Shown: positions 39,123-49,972, numbered from the stretch's first letter. The stretch is DNA of 64,000 bases from Symbiodinium sp. CCMP2592 (GCA_905221615.1 CAJNDT010004591.1:62001-126000), one strand, 5' to 3'. A program made the numbers and translations. Notes: generated from the sequence alone by a model not told the origin.

Positions 39123-39988
39123 TGGGGTGTCTTAGCAACTTCGGGATCAGTAAGCCCATGAGCCCTCAAACCTAAACCCAAAGCCTCAAGCCCCACACCC
39201 TAAGACGCCCTACGCCCTAACCCCCCAGACGTCTAAACCGCTTGGGTTGCCGTTGTCCCTGAAACCATATTATGTGTGATAAAACTCCCTTCAAAGCCCT
39301 TTTCTGATTGGTTCTATCTTCCTTACACAGAGGAGCCCTGCATTGATACAGTTCGTGAAGTGAAACAAAATATGTCTTCCTTAGACAGAGGAGGCCCGCA
39401 TTCACAGTTTGTGATTCAGGGCCTCTTTGGGTTTGGCAAGCTGGCGGGTTAAGGCGCACGAAACCCAGTGGGTGAAGACGAATCCTCTTCCAGGTTCAGG
39501 GTGCTTCGGGTTGAGGGTTTGAGGTCTTGTTTAGGTTCCTGCTTTCGGTTCAGTGTCGGTTGTTCGAGCCCTAAGCCCTAAACTTTAAACCCCGCCACAA
39601 ACCGTAAACCCCGGCCCCGTTGAAAATTCGAAGTAAAGGTTTTGCCCAGACCTACTTTCACACGCCGAAAGCTCGCATTTCCGGGCCTTAACCCTCAGCC
39701 GTTCGCCCTGAGTCATTCACCTCGAACCCGGACAACGTTTCACCCCCAACCCTAATTATAACACCCTCAACCCCTAACACCTAAAGCCCTTAAACCATAA
39801 GAGCCCTTAAACTCTTAAAGCTGTTTAGCTTCCAAAGCCTTGAACCAAAACAAAAAACATCTAAACCCCATATGCCTAAACCCTAAACCCTATATCCCTA
39901 AACCCTAAGCCCTACATCCCTCAACCCTATATCCCTAAACCCTACATCCCTAAACCCTAAGCCCTGAACCCTAACTTTTTGGGTCCAG
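39123..39988. other. No gene seen; CCCTAAA-rich from 39760
   Basis: The 39217-39459 stretch contains an imperfect direct repeat (TCTATCTTCCTTACACAGAGGA / TGTCTTCCTTAGACAGAGGA) but no recognisable protein. Confidence 0.4.
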
Positions 39989-40039
39989 GCGCTGGCGCAC
40001 TGCGCCAAGCGCCTCCTGGTGTCGGGGCGGGACTGTCAG
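39989..40039 (+). CDS. Putative 17-codon exon
   Basis: GTCCAG before, GTCGGT after, exactly 51 nt in phase 0: ALAHCAKRLLVSGRDCQ. Confidence 0.5.
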
Positions 40040-40061
40040 GTCGGTCCTGCGGGGGATTTAA

Positions 40062-40387
40062 ACTTGGAGGTTCATGGGTAGTTATAAGTGGAGTTTAAGG
40101 TTTAGGGTTAAGGGTTTAGGGTTTAGGGTCTGCTTGGAGGTTCATGGGTAGATTTAAGTGGGGTTTAAGGTTCATGGTAGCTATAACTGGGGTTTGGGGT
40201 TTAGGGTTAAGGGTTTGGGGCTTAGGGTTTAGGGTATACTTGGAGGTTCATGGTGTTTATAAGTGGGGCTTAGGGTTTAAGGTTTGGGTTTAGGGTTTAG
40301 GGTCTACTTGGAGGTTCATGGGTTTTATAGGTGGGGTTTAGGGTTTAGGGTTTGGGGTTTAGGGTCAAGGGTTTAGGGTTTGGGGTC
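40062..40387 (+). repeat. Tandem array of half foldback elements joined to TTTAGGG tracts
   Basis: The F1 left arm CTTGGAGGTTCATGG starts at about 40062, 40133, 40238 and 40306. Each is followed by TAAGTGGGGTTTA that passes directly into TTTAGGG repeats, with no right arm. A full F1 copy follows at 40389. Confidence 0.85.
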
Positions 40388-40388
40388 T

Positions 40389-40500
40389 ACTTGGAGGTTT
40401 ATGGGTAGTTATATGTGGGGTCATAAGTCCCCTAATCTATGCTATACTTACAAGGACCCTGTTCATAACCCACTTAAAACTACCTATGAACCTCCAATTA
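40389..40500. repeat. Foldback element, family F1 (complete)
   Basis: ACTTGGAGGTTTATGGGTAG pairs with CTACCTATGAACCTCCAA; it closes the composite array. Confidence 0.85.
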
Positions 40501-40604
40501 GGGCTTTGAGGCTTTTGCTCTTTGCGGTTTAAGGGTTTAGGGGTTGAGGGGTTTTGGGGGTGGGGTTTTAGGGTTTCGGGGTTTAGGGATGTGGTGCTTT
40601 GCAG

Positions 40605-40741
40605 GGCTTTGCAGGAGTACAAGCGCTTTCTGGCGGTATCGTACCTAGACCGCCCACTCTCGGTGATCGCCTCAGCTACACCGGTACAACAATACCTGGA
40701 CCTTGGAATTCAGTTGAAGTGTGAAGGCTGGCTATGCAGAG
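40605..40741 (+). CDS. Putative exon, about 45 codons
   Basis: TTTGCAG before (a second TTTGCAG gives an alternative start at 40615) and GTGCCA after. The frame reads EYKRFLAVSYLDRPLSVIAS and continues through VQQYLDLGIQLKCEGWLC. One of the longest clean islands; domain not recognised. Confidence 0.55.
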
Positions 40742-40994
40742 GTGCCAACCGGTTCGGGGCTGAACGACTTACCCTAAAACTTAAACCCTAGTCCACTCCG
40801 ACTAAAACCCACCCAAAAACACTAAGACTCGACATCCCTAAGGCCTGCAAGTCCAAGCAAGAAGCCCTGGAGCCATAAACTCTTAGATATAGGGTGTTGG
40901 GGTTGGGGTCATTATCACAACCTCGTCGCGTTCAAGAGAAGAACCATTATCTGCATACATTGGGTTTGTTTAATCCCTAGGCCATAAAACGTCT

Positions 40995-41170
40995 ACTTGG
41001 AGGTTCATGGGTAGTGAATTGTGGGGTTACAAGTCCCCGAATATGGGTCAAAATTATAGTGAGCCTACTCATAACCCCGCTTATGACTACCCTAAACCTT
41101 AAACCGCATAGAACTTACTGGAACCGTAATTCCTTATAGCCCCGATTAGAACTACCCATGAACCTCCCAG
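40995..41170. repeat. Foldback element, family F1, with internal insertion
   Basis: Standard F1 ends, but 60-70 bp longer than usual because the right half is repeated (AACCCCGCTTATGACTACCC then GCCCCGATTAGAACTACCC). Confidence 0.8.
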
Positions 41171-41179
41171 TGGAGCCTG

Positions 41180-41225
41180 TTGATGCTTCTCGCCCGCCGT
41201 TCGCGGATCTCAAGCCCTCTCAGGG
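41180..41225 (+). CDS. Putative exon
   Basis: The frame reads VDASRPPFADLKPSQGWG, directly right of an F1 element. Confidence 0.35.
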
Positions 41226-41590
41226 CTGGGGGTTCAGGGTTCAAAGCTACCGACAACCTCGGCTAAACTTTAGGGTTTAGGGTTATTATATCATATTTTC
41301 GAGCTTTACCGGGCCTGACCCTATGGGAATAGTCTTACTCATTAGCTAGCCTCTGCAGTATGCGGCATGCACATCCACGCCCTTCGGCACCCCCAGATCT
41401 TCAAACTCTAAGCTGCAACACCCGAATCCTTGAAGCTTACATAATACGAGCATCTGAATACTTAGCATGATAAACTCCCCTTAAAGCCCCTGTAGTGTCA
41501 TGCTGCAACATGCGCTCCCCCGTTCTTTTTTCTAAGGCCCCTATGTTACGTAAAACTCCAGCGAAACCTTTGCGCCGTGAACCCTAAACC

Positions 41591-41676
41591 CGGTCATGAC
41601 GCGCTTGTGGCGGTCGATTCTTCTGAGCGTGCTCGCGTGAGCCCAAGGGATGATCTCAAGCGCCGGGGGGTTCAGG
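41591..41676 (+). CDS. Putative exon
   Basis: The frame reads GHDALVAVDSSERARVSPRD, then DLKRRGVQ; ends TTCAG followed by GGCGCC. Confidence 0.42.
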
Positions 41677-41733
41677 GCGCCCGAAACCTGAAAGCCCGAA
41701 ATTCTTAAGCCCCAAACCCCAAACCCTTTTGTG

Positions 41734-41857
41734 AAACCCAGAAAGTTGGGACATGGATGTCAGGATGATTGGTGCTAGGATTCCCTATACTTTACATATC
41801 ATCATATCTTACAGGCATGAGGACAATGATGTTCCAATTTCCAACTTTCGGGCTCTG
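41734..41857. repeat. Foldback element, family F8
   Basis: CCCAGAAAGTTGGGACAT...ATCCTAG-type centre...ATGTTCCAATTTCCAACTTT. Copy at 47665-47776. Confidence 0.75.
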
Positions 41858-42004
41858 TAGGGTTTCATGGCTTCGTCTCATGGCTTGGGATTCCTGGTCT
41901 TGGGGCTTAGGGGTTTCAGGTTTTAGGTCTCCGGAATTCAGAGCTTCGGGTTTGGAGCTGAGGACTTAGGATTTGAGGGGTCAGGTCTTGGGGTTTAGGG
42001 TTAG

Positions 42005-42130
42005 CCCAAGACCAGTTTGAGCAGCGGGTCGGGCAGGGTTTTTTGAGAGCACTTCGCACCGATTTCAGCTGCCAGTTCAAACGGACGTGGCCAATGGTTA
42101 AGAGTTGTAATCTTGACCACGGTGGTAAAA
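42005..42130 (+). CDS. Putative exon
   Basis: The frame reads QDQFEQRVGQGFLRALRTDF, then SCQFKRTW; it follows a TTTAGGG tract ending in TTAG, which would supply the acceptor. Confidence 0.45.
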
Positions 42131-42278
42131 CGTAGGATCTCGACAGATACAGAGAACAACACCCCTAAAACTCAAAAACCGGTTCCTGCATATTCAGCCA
42201 ATACCCTAAACCCCAAATTCAACGCTAAACCCTATTTACATCCTAAACCCTAAACCCCAACCCTTCTGCAACTCCCAG

Positions 42279-42360
42279 GTCCTTCGCTTCATCAATGCCC
42301 AGCTGCCCTCAGCAGCTCTGTTGGAGAAGCTGAACTACACTTGTGCCACGGCTGCAACCG
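42279..42360 (+). CDS. Putative exon
   Basis: CTCCCAG before. The frame reads VLRFINAQLPSAALLEKLNY, then TCATAAT; NYT is a possible N-glycosylation site. GCAGTG follows as a possible GC donor. Confidence 0.5.
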
Positions 42361-42402
42361 GCAGTGCTCAAAGAGTTTCGGGTTCAGGCCCCATCCCATA
42401 TA

Positions 42403-42495
42403 GGAGCTTCCGAAAATAGGGGACTCTAATATAGATATATTACCCTATATAAATAGTAGGATCCTTGTTATAAGGACCGCCAAAGTAAGGTACCC
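42403..42495. repeat. Foldback element, family F2
   Basis: GAGCTTCCGAAAATAGGGGA...AGTAGGATCCTTGTTATAAGG, reverse orientation of the centre at 34975. Confidence 0.8.
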
Positions 42496-42808
42496 CTGTG
42501 TGTGTCGAGGTTTAGGGTTTGGGATGGGAGCCCGAGCCAGCTGGACCACTGATAAGGCCGCTATGGGGGTCCTGAGGCCCAAACCACCGGCTCAACCCTG
42601 AACCCTAAAGGCTTAACGGGGCTTAGGGTTTGGGGCCTCAGCCCTAAGGTCCTTAAGCTACACTGCCCCTAAACCTCAAACCGCAGAACTCCCAAGACCC
42701 TGAACCTCAAACCCTGTATGCCAGCACCCACAAGCCCCGAAGCCTAAAGCCAGCAAATACACCAGCGCGAACTCCAGAGCTCCCCAACCCTCACCCATAG
42801 AGCCCAAT

Positions 42809-42897
42809 ACCCCTTAATTAAGGAATATGGGTTAAGTTACATAGGGCTTCATATTATGATTTAAGCTCTATTCCTTAATTAAAGGGTATTGGGCTCT
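42809..42897. repeat. Foldback element, family F9
   Basis: AATACCCCTTAATTAAGGAAT pairs with ATTCCTTAATTAAAGGGTATT. Confidence 0.85.
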
Positions 42898-42983
42898 CTG
42901 GACAAGCCAGTCCATCCTGAGCCCCAACATGAGAACTGCTAACACCTGTGGGCCATCCCACAGTTCAGCGCAGCAAAGAGCCT

Positions 42984-43090
42984 AATGTAGGAACCTGGTT
43001 AAGAAACCTTGGGCCTTTATTAGGGTTCCTGATCTGAGTCCTACTATTTTGGGGTTATAGGGCCAGGGTTTCTTCATCAGGTTCCTACAT
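42984..43090. repeat. Foldback element, family F6
   Basis: AATGTAGGAACCTGGTTAAGA pairs with TTCTTCATCAGGTTCCTACAT. Confidence 0.85.
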
Positions 43091-43139
43091 TTATGGCCCC
43101 CCATGCTAGAAGGGTGAGTGAGAGCTGATTTGGAGGTTT

Positions 43140-43199
43140 GGTCGCCGCTCAAGAAAACGAGCCGCTGAATAGCACGAGCTTGGGCAGGCCTGGCGGTAG
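43140..43199 (+). CDS. Putative exon
   Basis: The frame reads AAQENEPLNSTSLGRPGG; NST is a possible N-glycosylation site. Confidence 0.38.
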
Positions 43200-43224
43200 T
43201 TTGAGGTGCTTGGCAAAGGGGTTG

Positions 43225-43305
43225 GGGTCCCCTAAACCCTAAACCCTAAACCCTAAACCCTAAACCCTGAACCCTAAACCCTAAACCCTAAATCGGGTTT
43301 AGGAT
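43225..43305. repeat. CCCTAAA array
   Basis: About ten nearly perfect tandem CCCTAAA units. Confidence 0.9.
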
Positions 43306-43637
43306 CTATTCAGGGTTTTCGGAGGCAGGCTTTAGGGGCCCGGAGGGAGGGGGGTGTTCAGGTCCATTCAGTTCGGGAATTAGGGCGCAGGAGGTGCAGA
43401 TTTCCTAGATTTACGGTATCGGGGCAATTGCAACTTGCTCAAGCTTCGTGTCACTGGTTTGATGAGTGTGGGCTTGAGTCGAGTAAGGGGCTGAAGCTTC
43501 TGAACAGACTCCCACAGGTTTAGGGTTAAGGTTTTTAGGGTTTAGGGTTTAAGGTTTAGGGTTTAGGGACCCTGCGTCCGCCCTGGCATCGTAAAAGTTT
43601 TCTTGCCGGGGCACCTGCTCTCTTGGCCAGACAAAAG

Positions 43638-43702
43638 ACTTACCTTTGGTTAGTAGGGAATGGAGGAATGGGGTACAAGTATAACTATAGCCAAAAGTAA
43701 GA
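43638..43702. repeat. Collapsed foldback element, family F10
   Basis: ACTTACCTTTGGTTAGTAGGGAATGG is kept, but the right arm is shortened to CTATAGCCAAAAGTAAG; looks like internal deletion. Confidence 0.7.
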
Positions 43703-44230
43703 AGAAGGGCACTGGAGAATCCAGGCAAGCCCTGCAGCCTAGTTGCAAGGAAACCAGAGCGGAGTCATGGCCTAGTCTCAGCTGTTGAAATTGTGTTCAA
43801 GGTCTGTTTCTATTGGAAACTCTTTGGGCTCTTGGGGGTACCGGGGTTGAAGTCCGGCACCCGAAAGGGCTGATATGACGCCAGAAATCCAAGAAGCCTT
43901 GAAGCTCTTAGCCCTCAACGCCCGCAACCCTGATAAGCCGTTGCGCGTTTCACCTCATGATATCCGTTCCAATTGAAGGAGGCTCGCCGACGCATTTCTT
44001 TTCCTGCTGCCGGAGATACCGAGCGGAGTCTTCCCCCGCTTTGGGACTTAGTGTAGGCTTGAGGGTGTAGGGTTTGAGATTTACACGTTCTGGACTCCGG
44101 ATGATTGCTACACTCGCTTCCTTGCTCAGTTCTGTCTATGATGAGGTACGTCTTCGGTACTAAGCAGTGTTGCCAGTTACCAATTCTCACTCTGCGTTTT
44201 GGAGTTTCAGGCCTCAGTGACATCAAGCTA

Positions 44231-44341
44231 CTACATACAGGGGCCTTAATAATTACCTATACTATTTTGGCGGGTTCCTTAGTATAACTATGGTACAATG
44301 AGCCCCAAAACCCTATTCTAGTCATAAAGGCCCCTATAGTA
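44231..44341. repeat. Foldback element, family F3
   Basis: CTACATACAGGGGCCTTAATAATT pairs with TCATAAAGGCCCCTATAGTA; centre TACTATTTTGGCGGG...CCAAAACCCTATTC. Confidence 0.85.
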
Positions 44342-44582
44342 GTCGTCCCATCTGAGGCTGGAAACAGTACTACTCAAGCTGTTAGTCGAGACAACCCGAA
44401 GCATACACCCCTACAGCACCCTTATAGCCTTATCGAGCCAGTAGAGTACCGGTACAGAACCTTTAGTACCGTTACAGTACCCTAAAACATGCCCTCATGG
44501 TGCCCTGATGATATCCGTCGACCAGGAGTTCCCTGATTCTATATGATTCCTTGCCTTCTGTCGGTTTGCTTCTTCACCTCAG

Positions 44583-44632
44583 GACATCCAAGCTGCAATC
44601 ACACCATGGAAGAGGTGGCGATCATGTGATCC
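44583..44632 (+). CDS. Putative exon
   Basis: ACCTCAG before; the frame reads DIQAAITPWKRWRSCDP. Confidence 0.3.
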
Positions 44633-45027
44633 TTGCCTGAAATGGTTCTCCCCAGAGACTCTAGGGTGACACCACTGCAGCAGAGACGTTTGCTACTTGG
44701 TGCTTTGTAGTTCTGTTGTAGCAAATGTGTGATTATCATGAACCTCTTCTCAGAGAGTCCCGGTAGACTCTTATCCCCAAGCCCCTAAACCCGAAACCCC
44801 ATCTTAGTTGCCACTTCCTTCTATCCACTCGGACAGGGCCCGGCACGAAACGATGAGGGGGCTCACGATACATCCGCCAAATAGTCTCCGCCCCAAGCCA
44901 CTGTCCCAAACCGAAATGCAGCAAAGCCCACACCAGTTCTAAATCCCAATCCCTAAAAACCCTAAACCCCAAACCAATCCTAAACCTACCTTCGAAAGCT
45001 GTGATCTCAGGTGCTGACATCCCGCAG

Positions 45028-45112
45028 GGAAACTTCTGCCTCTACAGCAAGCCGCCTGCCTTCCGGTTGCAGAGAGCTTCAATGTCGGCTTCCGACCCTT
45101 CTTCGAGTGGAG
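45028..45112 (+). CDS. Putative exon
   Basis: CCCGCAG before and AG-GTGTTA after, 85 nt. The frame reads NFCLYSKPPAFRLQRASMSA, then SDPSSSG. Confidence 0.52.
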
Positions 45113-45359
45113 GTGTTAATGTTTGGTGTTTAGGACTCCGGCTCTATGATCCAGTGTCAAAGGTTTGAGATTACATTTTTACGGCGGAGGTGGAGTAACT
45201 GCCTAAACCCTAAGCCCAGACGCTGGCCAAAATTTGCCTTAGAACGGCAAGGCACTTCTTGCGCCAGGTCGGTGGAGGCGAGAGCTCGTACTGCGTGCTG
45301 GCGCAGACGATGCTTGGCCCAAAAGCGAAACCGCAAAGTTAACCTGAAACCCTAGACCA

Positions 45360-45620
45360 ATAAACCCAAAGCCCCTAAAGCCTTAAGCCTAAACCTCAAA
45401 CCCCAAACTCCAAACCAAACAAACTCCCCACACCTCAACCCCTACACCCCACACCCAAACCCAAACCACTAAACCACTAGACCCTCAACCCTAAACCCGA
45501 AACCCTAAACACTAAACCCAACGATCCTGGCCGACACCCTACGGTTTCGGATCAAGGGATTAGGGTTTGGGTTAAGGGAGTAGGGTTTATGGGTTACGGT
45601 TAGGGATTAGGGTTTAGGGT
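45360..45620. repeat. CCCTAAA tract, then inverted TTAGGG tract
   Basis: CCCTAAA-type units to 45520, then TTAGGGTTTGGG-type units from 45560, so the array flips orientation. Confidence 0.75.
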
Positions 45621-45689
45621 TTTGTCGACCTCGACAGCTTCAAACTACATTTTCCGCATGTCGAGCCTTAGACTCCATTCAATCACTTG

Positions 45690-45858
45690 TAAGGTTTAGA
45701 TTTTAGGATTTAGGGGTTCAGGGTTTAGGGTTTAGAGTTTGGGGTTTAGGATGTAGAGTTTAGGGTTTAGGGGTTAAGGGTTTGGAGTTTGGGGTTTAGG
45801 ATTTAGAGTTTAGAGTTTAGGGGTTTAGGGGTTTAGGGTTTAGAGTTTTAGGGGGTTA
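45690..45858 (+). repeat. TTTAGGG/TTTAGAG tract
   Basis: Alternating GTTTAGGG, GTTTAGAG and GTTTGGGG units. Confidence 0.8.
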
Positions 45859-45866
45859 GGATCAAG

Positions 45867-45976
45867 ATCGTTGTCTTGGCTGCGCCGCCTTGGCTCGACT
45901 TCGGGGGGCCCGAGGCCGGCGAAGATGCCCCAAAACCGGGCGCGAAGCTTCGGGAAGTGCTCTTGGACCTGTGCAA
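45867..45976 (+). CDS. Putative exon ending at a foldback element
   Basis: ATCAAG before. The frame reads IVVLAAPPWLDFGGPEAGED, then APKPGAKLREVLLDLCK, and runs right up to the F3 element at 45977. Confidence 0.5.
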
Positions 45977-46120
45977 GCTACTATAGGGGCCTAAATAATT
46001 ACCTGTACCTAGACCCTCAAAAGTAGGTACAATAACGGCCCAAAGCCTATAAAAGGCTAGTGTTCTACATACTTTACTATTTATTTGACCCTATTCTAAT
46101 TATTAAAGCCCCTCTATTAG
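45977..46120. repeat. Foldback element, family F3, between two coding islands
   Basis: CTACTATAGGGGCCTAAATAATT pairs with TAATTATTAAAGCCCCTCTATTAG. About 35 bp longer than other copies, with extra sequence in the centre. Confidence 0.8.
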
Positions 46121-46230
46121 ATGGCTACCGGGTTCTGTCGGCCAGGGTGCACCCGCACTTGCAAGGCATTCGCCGGCCACGGGTCGAATGCCGGAAGCGC
46201 ATTCATGCACGAGGGTAGTACATGCGTGCA
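46121..46230 (+). CDS. Putative exon, reading frame uncertain
   Basis: Begins right after the F3 element. One frame is Cys-rich (GFCRPGCTRTCKAF), another reads GYRVLSARVHPHLQ; I cannot decide between them. Confidence 0.3.
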
Positions 46231-46569
46231 AGCCCAGACAAGAAACCTTTTGGCCCAGCCTCCTCGCGTAGCCGCAAGAGGAAGTTGGCCAGGTTTGAGC
46301 TTTACTTTAAGACCTGCAGTATTGCAGCTTGAGCTTGCGGGTGCTTAGGTTTATAGGTTATGGTTTACAGCTGAGGTCATAAATCCCTAGTATCGACGTG
46401 AGATATGCGTCTTTTCCGCCAAGGTTTAGGGGGTTACTCTTGCTAATTAGACCCTTTCCCATTTTCTGGTTCTCTAGAGCTGTGTGGGATGTATGGTGGC
46501 ATGGCTGCTGCGGGCTTTTTCGTCTTGGGGTGTCCTAGGCTTAGAAGCCTCAAGCCGACCTTAAACCCC

Positions 46570-46830
46570 AAGGTCTAAACACGCTTAAACCTGGATCCTA
46601 AACACTACACCTTGAACCCTAAACTTTGAAGCCCTAGACCCGAAAACCTTAGGCCCCTAATCCCTGAGCTTCCGCCGCCCAAATTAAAGCCCTAAGCCCT
46701 AAACCCCAAACCCTAAACCCTGAACCCTAAATCCGAAATCCTAAACCCCAGACCCTAAACCTCAAACCCTAAACCCTAAACCCCAAATCCCAGACCCTAA
46801 ACCCTAAACCCTGAACCCTAAACCCTGCGC
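46570..46830. repeat. CCCTAAA tract
   Basis: Dense CCCTAAA, CCCTGAA and CCCCAAA units. Confidence 0.8.
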
Positions 46831-46836
46831 TTTGAG

Positions 46837-46905
46837 GATGCAGCCAGACCTGGCCGTACAGATTCCTTGCCCGTCGGGCTTGTCCTGTTCGGGAAAGGCG
46901 CCGAG
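46837..46905 (+). CDS. Putative cysteine-rich exon
   Basis: The frame reads MQPDLAVQIPCPSGLSCSGK. CPSGLSC fits the C-P-x-G-x-x-C repeat seen in the islands at 48922 and 51207. Confidence 0.45.
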
Positions 46906-46909
46906 GGTT

Positions 46910-47050
46910 TCGGTTTTAGGATTCAGGTTTGGGATTTTAGGGTTTATGGTTGAGAGTTTAGGGTTTAGGGGTTTAGGGTTTAGACTTTAGGGGTTTGGGG
47001 TTCAGGGTGAAGGGTTTAGGGTCTGATTTAAGGTTTAGGGGTATTAGGGC
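46910..47050 (+). repeat. TTTAGGG tract
   Basis: Degenerate GGTTTAGGG units. Confidence 0.75.
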
Positions 47051-47664
47051 GTTGACAAAACGAACAGGGTTCCCAACGGCTCCTTCCGAAAGTTTCTCTG
47101 CAGGTTTAGTTCAAAGGGTTCTGCAAGGGATATAATAAGGGGTTCAAGGATAAAGGCAGCGAACAGGGGCACCGAAATCGTATACCTGTTTTAAGGCCTA
47201 CGGTCTGTAGGGTTTCGGTGCTTCAGTCATTATTTTTCGGTGGTTTCAGAGGATTTGGGTTCATGAGGTTTAGGGTGCTCGTTGAGGGAAGCCGATCTGA
47301 GGGGTGCATAGATTGGGTACCTATCAAAGTAGATGCTTTTGTTATGGCCTGAGTAGATAGTAACATTCCCGAAGCCACGTTTATAGTCCGGAGCCACTAA
47401 GCTCTTGGCTGACTATTTACGCCTCCATATCCGTTTACTCCCTGATCCCCAACCCTGAGCCCGCACTTTGTTTTCGAAGCGACGGACCGAAACAGCCCTC
47501 GAACCCTCAAACCCTAAACCCCTGAACCCTAGGATCCTTCTTGCTAGGACCAGTAGAAGGGGACCAACCAAAAAAACAAAAGCCTGAGCCTGAACTGATG
47601 GTTGGAAGCACAGTCCTTGAAAAAGGACTCTGCGAATCCTGATCCCGAAGCCCCTGAACCTTAC
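47051..47664. other. No gene seen
   Basis: Unique sequence with weak telomere-like remnants; no coding island I would support. Confidence 0.35.
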
Positions 47665-47776
47665 AGTAGAAGCCAGAAAGTTGGAACATCATTATCCTCA
47701 TGCCTTAAAGGTAGAGTATAAGGGATCCTAGCACTATTCCTCCTAAAGCCATGTTCCAACTCTCTGGCTTCTACTA
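47665..47776. repeat. Foldback element, family F8
   Basis: TAGAAGCCAGAAAGTTGGAAC pairs with GTTCCAACTCTCTGGCTTCTA. Confidence 0.85.
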
Positions 47777-48169
47777 TAAGCTCTTGAACCGCTGTCAGGA
47801 AGCACAGCCAAAGGTCTGCCCCAAAGGTGGCTGAGACGCGCATGAGGGCTTCGCAGGGTTTTAGGGTTACTATCCGTGAAGGGTACTTTCATGGTTACTA
47901 TTAGGGCATAAACTGGAGCATGTTTGTGGTTGCGATGAGAGCGCTATCGGTTTCATAGGTACGCAGAGCATGTTCTATAATGATAACGCATACCATACTG
48001 TCGTACTAGGCCTACTTTTTACATACGGTATCATACTTGGACCTAAAATACTACAATTTTGTGGAACATAACATGACATACTACAAGACAGCCTTGTAGA
48101 GCAAGCTACAACAAGGTATGATATTGTATAGCACCATGCAGCATATTATTATGTACTGTATGGTCATAT

Positions 48170-48740
48170 TTGTAGATACACCCACAGACACATTCATACA
48201 TGCCTACCTACATACATACATAGATACACGTACATGCACATACATACATGTATGCATATGTATGCATGTATGTATGTATGCATCATGCATGTGTGTATGT
48301 GTGTTTGTATGTATGTATACACACACATATGTATGTGTGCGTGTAAGCGCATGCATGTGCATATGCGTATGCGTGTGCATATGCATTTGTATATGCCTAT
48401 GTACATGTATATGTATATGTATATGTATATGCAGATGTAGATGTATGTATGTATGTATGTACGTATGTATGTATGTAGGTTTATATTTTTATATGTGTCT
48501 ATGTTTATATGTTTATATGTTGATATGTTTATATGTGTATGTGTATAGTTATGTATACCTATATGTCTATACGTATGTGTACGTGTATGTATATGTATGT
48601 TATTTATGTTTATCTGTATACATATGTACACATGTACATGTTTCTGTACATGTGTGGGTACATGCTTTGTACATACCCTTGGGTATGTGCATGTGCCTGT
48701 GTATATGTCTATGTAACGTACATTGCACGCGTTCATGTGG
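48170..48740. repeat. Inverted CATA/TATG microsatellite
   Basis: (CATA)n-type sequence to about 48250, then (TATG)n variants to about 48660. The two halves are complementary. Both strands are open for 190-220 codons purely through composition. Confidence 0.85.
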
Positions 48741-48789
48741 GTGTCTGCGCCTGTGTATCCTGTCATCCTGGCCCCGAACCCAAAGCTGA

Positions 48790-48855
48790 CTTAAACCCTA
48801 ATCCCCTAAACCCTACACCCCAAACCCCAAAAATTACTAAACCCTAAACCCGGGG
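48790..48855. repeat. CCCTAAA tract
   Basis: Short degenerate array. Confidence 0.65.
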
Positions 48856-48921
48856 CATCAAACCCAAATGTGGAACCCTCAATACATAGAACCTCAATGA
48901 GTGCCCCGCCGAGTCTTTCAG

Positions 48922-49016
48922 GCTACTTCTGCCCCGCCGGCACTGGACACACCCGGAGCTGCCCCGAGGGCGACTTCTGCCCCTCTGCTGCCATCAACAT
49001 CTCCTGCGACCCGAAG
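48922..49016 (+). CDS. Putative exon: cysteine-rich GCC2/GCC3-type module
   Basis: TTTCAG before and GTGCAA after, 95 nt. The frame reads GYFCPAGTGHTRSCPEGDFC, then PSAAINISCD. The pattern FCPAGT...CPEGxFC is typical of GCC2/GCC3 (ephrin-receptor-like) repeats in extracellular parts of large membrane proteins, which are frequent in alveolates. NIS is a possible glycosylation site. Confidence 0.6.
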
Positions 49017-49029
49017 GTGCAACGTTTTG

Positions 49030-49870
49030 ATCTTATCGGGTTTAGAAGGGTTCAAAAGCGCTGCTCTACAAACCTCTGTGGGGTTTGAGGGGTTTAGGCT
49101 TTAGACTCCTGGATTTTTTTGGTTTTGGGATTTCAGGCTTGGGGCTCGCGGTGATATCCTTTCTCGAGTTTAAGCTCTGCACCATGCTCGTGGGATGTGC
49201 GAGTCGCTTTGCTCAAGTTTCATAGCGTGGGGACGGGGGTCGGGCTTTTTGTTCTGAGCTCTGTGGCGGGGTTCCCAGGTCCTGTTGGCTTGCAGCAAAT
49301 CAGTTCATTGTACCTCAGAGGTTTGCAGTCGGATGACAAGTGTTGGCAGCATGACTATCTAGAAAACTGAAATAGCCTTCAAAGGCTTTCCGTCGTACGC
49401 CTTTTGGGGGGAGTTACTGAAAGCATCAGTGGACTGAGCAACTTTGGTTATCCCAATGACCCAGTCTTGACAGAAGCCTAAGCCCTAAGCGCCGACGCCG
49501 GGGTCTGAACCTAGAAGCTCGGAGACTTGGGCTTTCTACGGTTATGAGGGCTGTTGGGGTTTAGGGTTTAGGGTCGGGCGAGGGCCCCAAACCCTAGAAC
49601 CCTTGAGCCTGTGAGCCCTTGAGCCACTGCTCCCACCATGGAACCCTGCTATCGCCCCGGGACTATGAAGCCCCCTGTTACCCTCAAGCCCTCAAACCCC
49701 CTAAGCCCCAAACGTGTATATAGAAGCCAAACCAAGTTGGATTAAGCCTTAAACCCCTAACCTTAGGCCCCAAGCCCCAAACCCGAAACCCCGAAACCAA
49801 CCAATGTAGAAGCCAAGCCAATACCAATGCCCAGGATACTGCCACCTTCAGCAAAACATCATTTATATGT
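49030..49870. other. No gene seen; scattered telomere-like units
   Basis: Short islands occur near 49300-49480 but none reads convincingly. Confidence 0.35.
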
Positions 49871-49874
49871 TACA

Positions 49875-49935
49875 TAGACATAAAAAGGCCCTTCATAGTA
49901 GCTCTATCATAGTATGGGGGCAGTAACCATACCAT
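49875..49935. repeat. Partial foldback element, family F4
   Basis: Keeps CCTTCATAGTAGCTCTATCATAG and TATGGGGGCAGTA; the left arm is lost. Confidence 0.6.
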
Positions 49936-49972
49936 TCTGTAACACATTCCTAAGGGTTTGGTATAGTCTGCT

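Noticed and set aside
48118-48789. Plus frame of 223 aa and overlapping minus frame of 190 aa, rich in C, Y, V or H, T, I
   Set aside because: Both arise from a CATA/TATG microsatellite.
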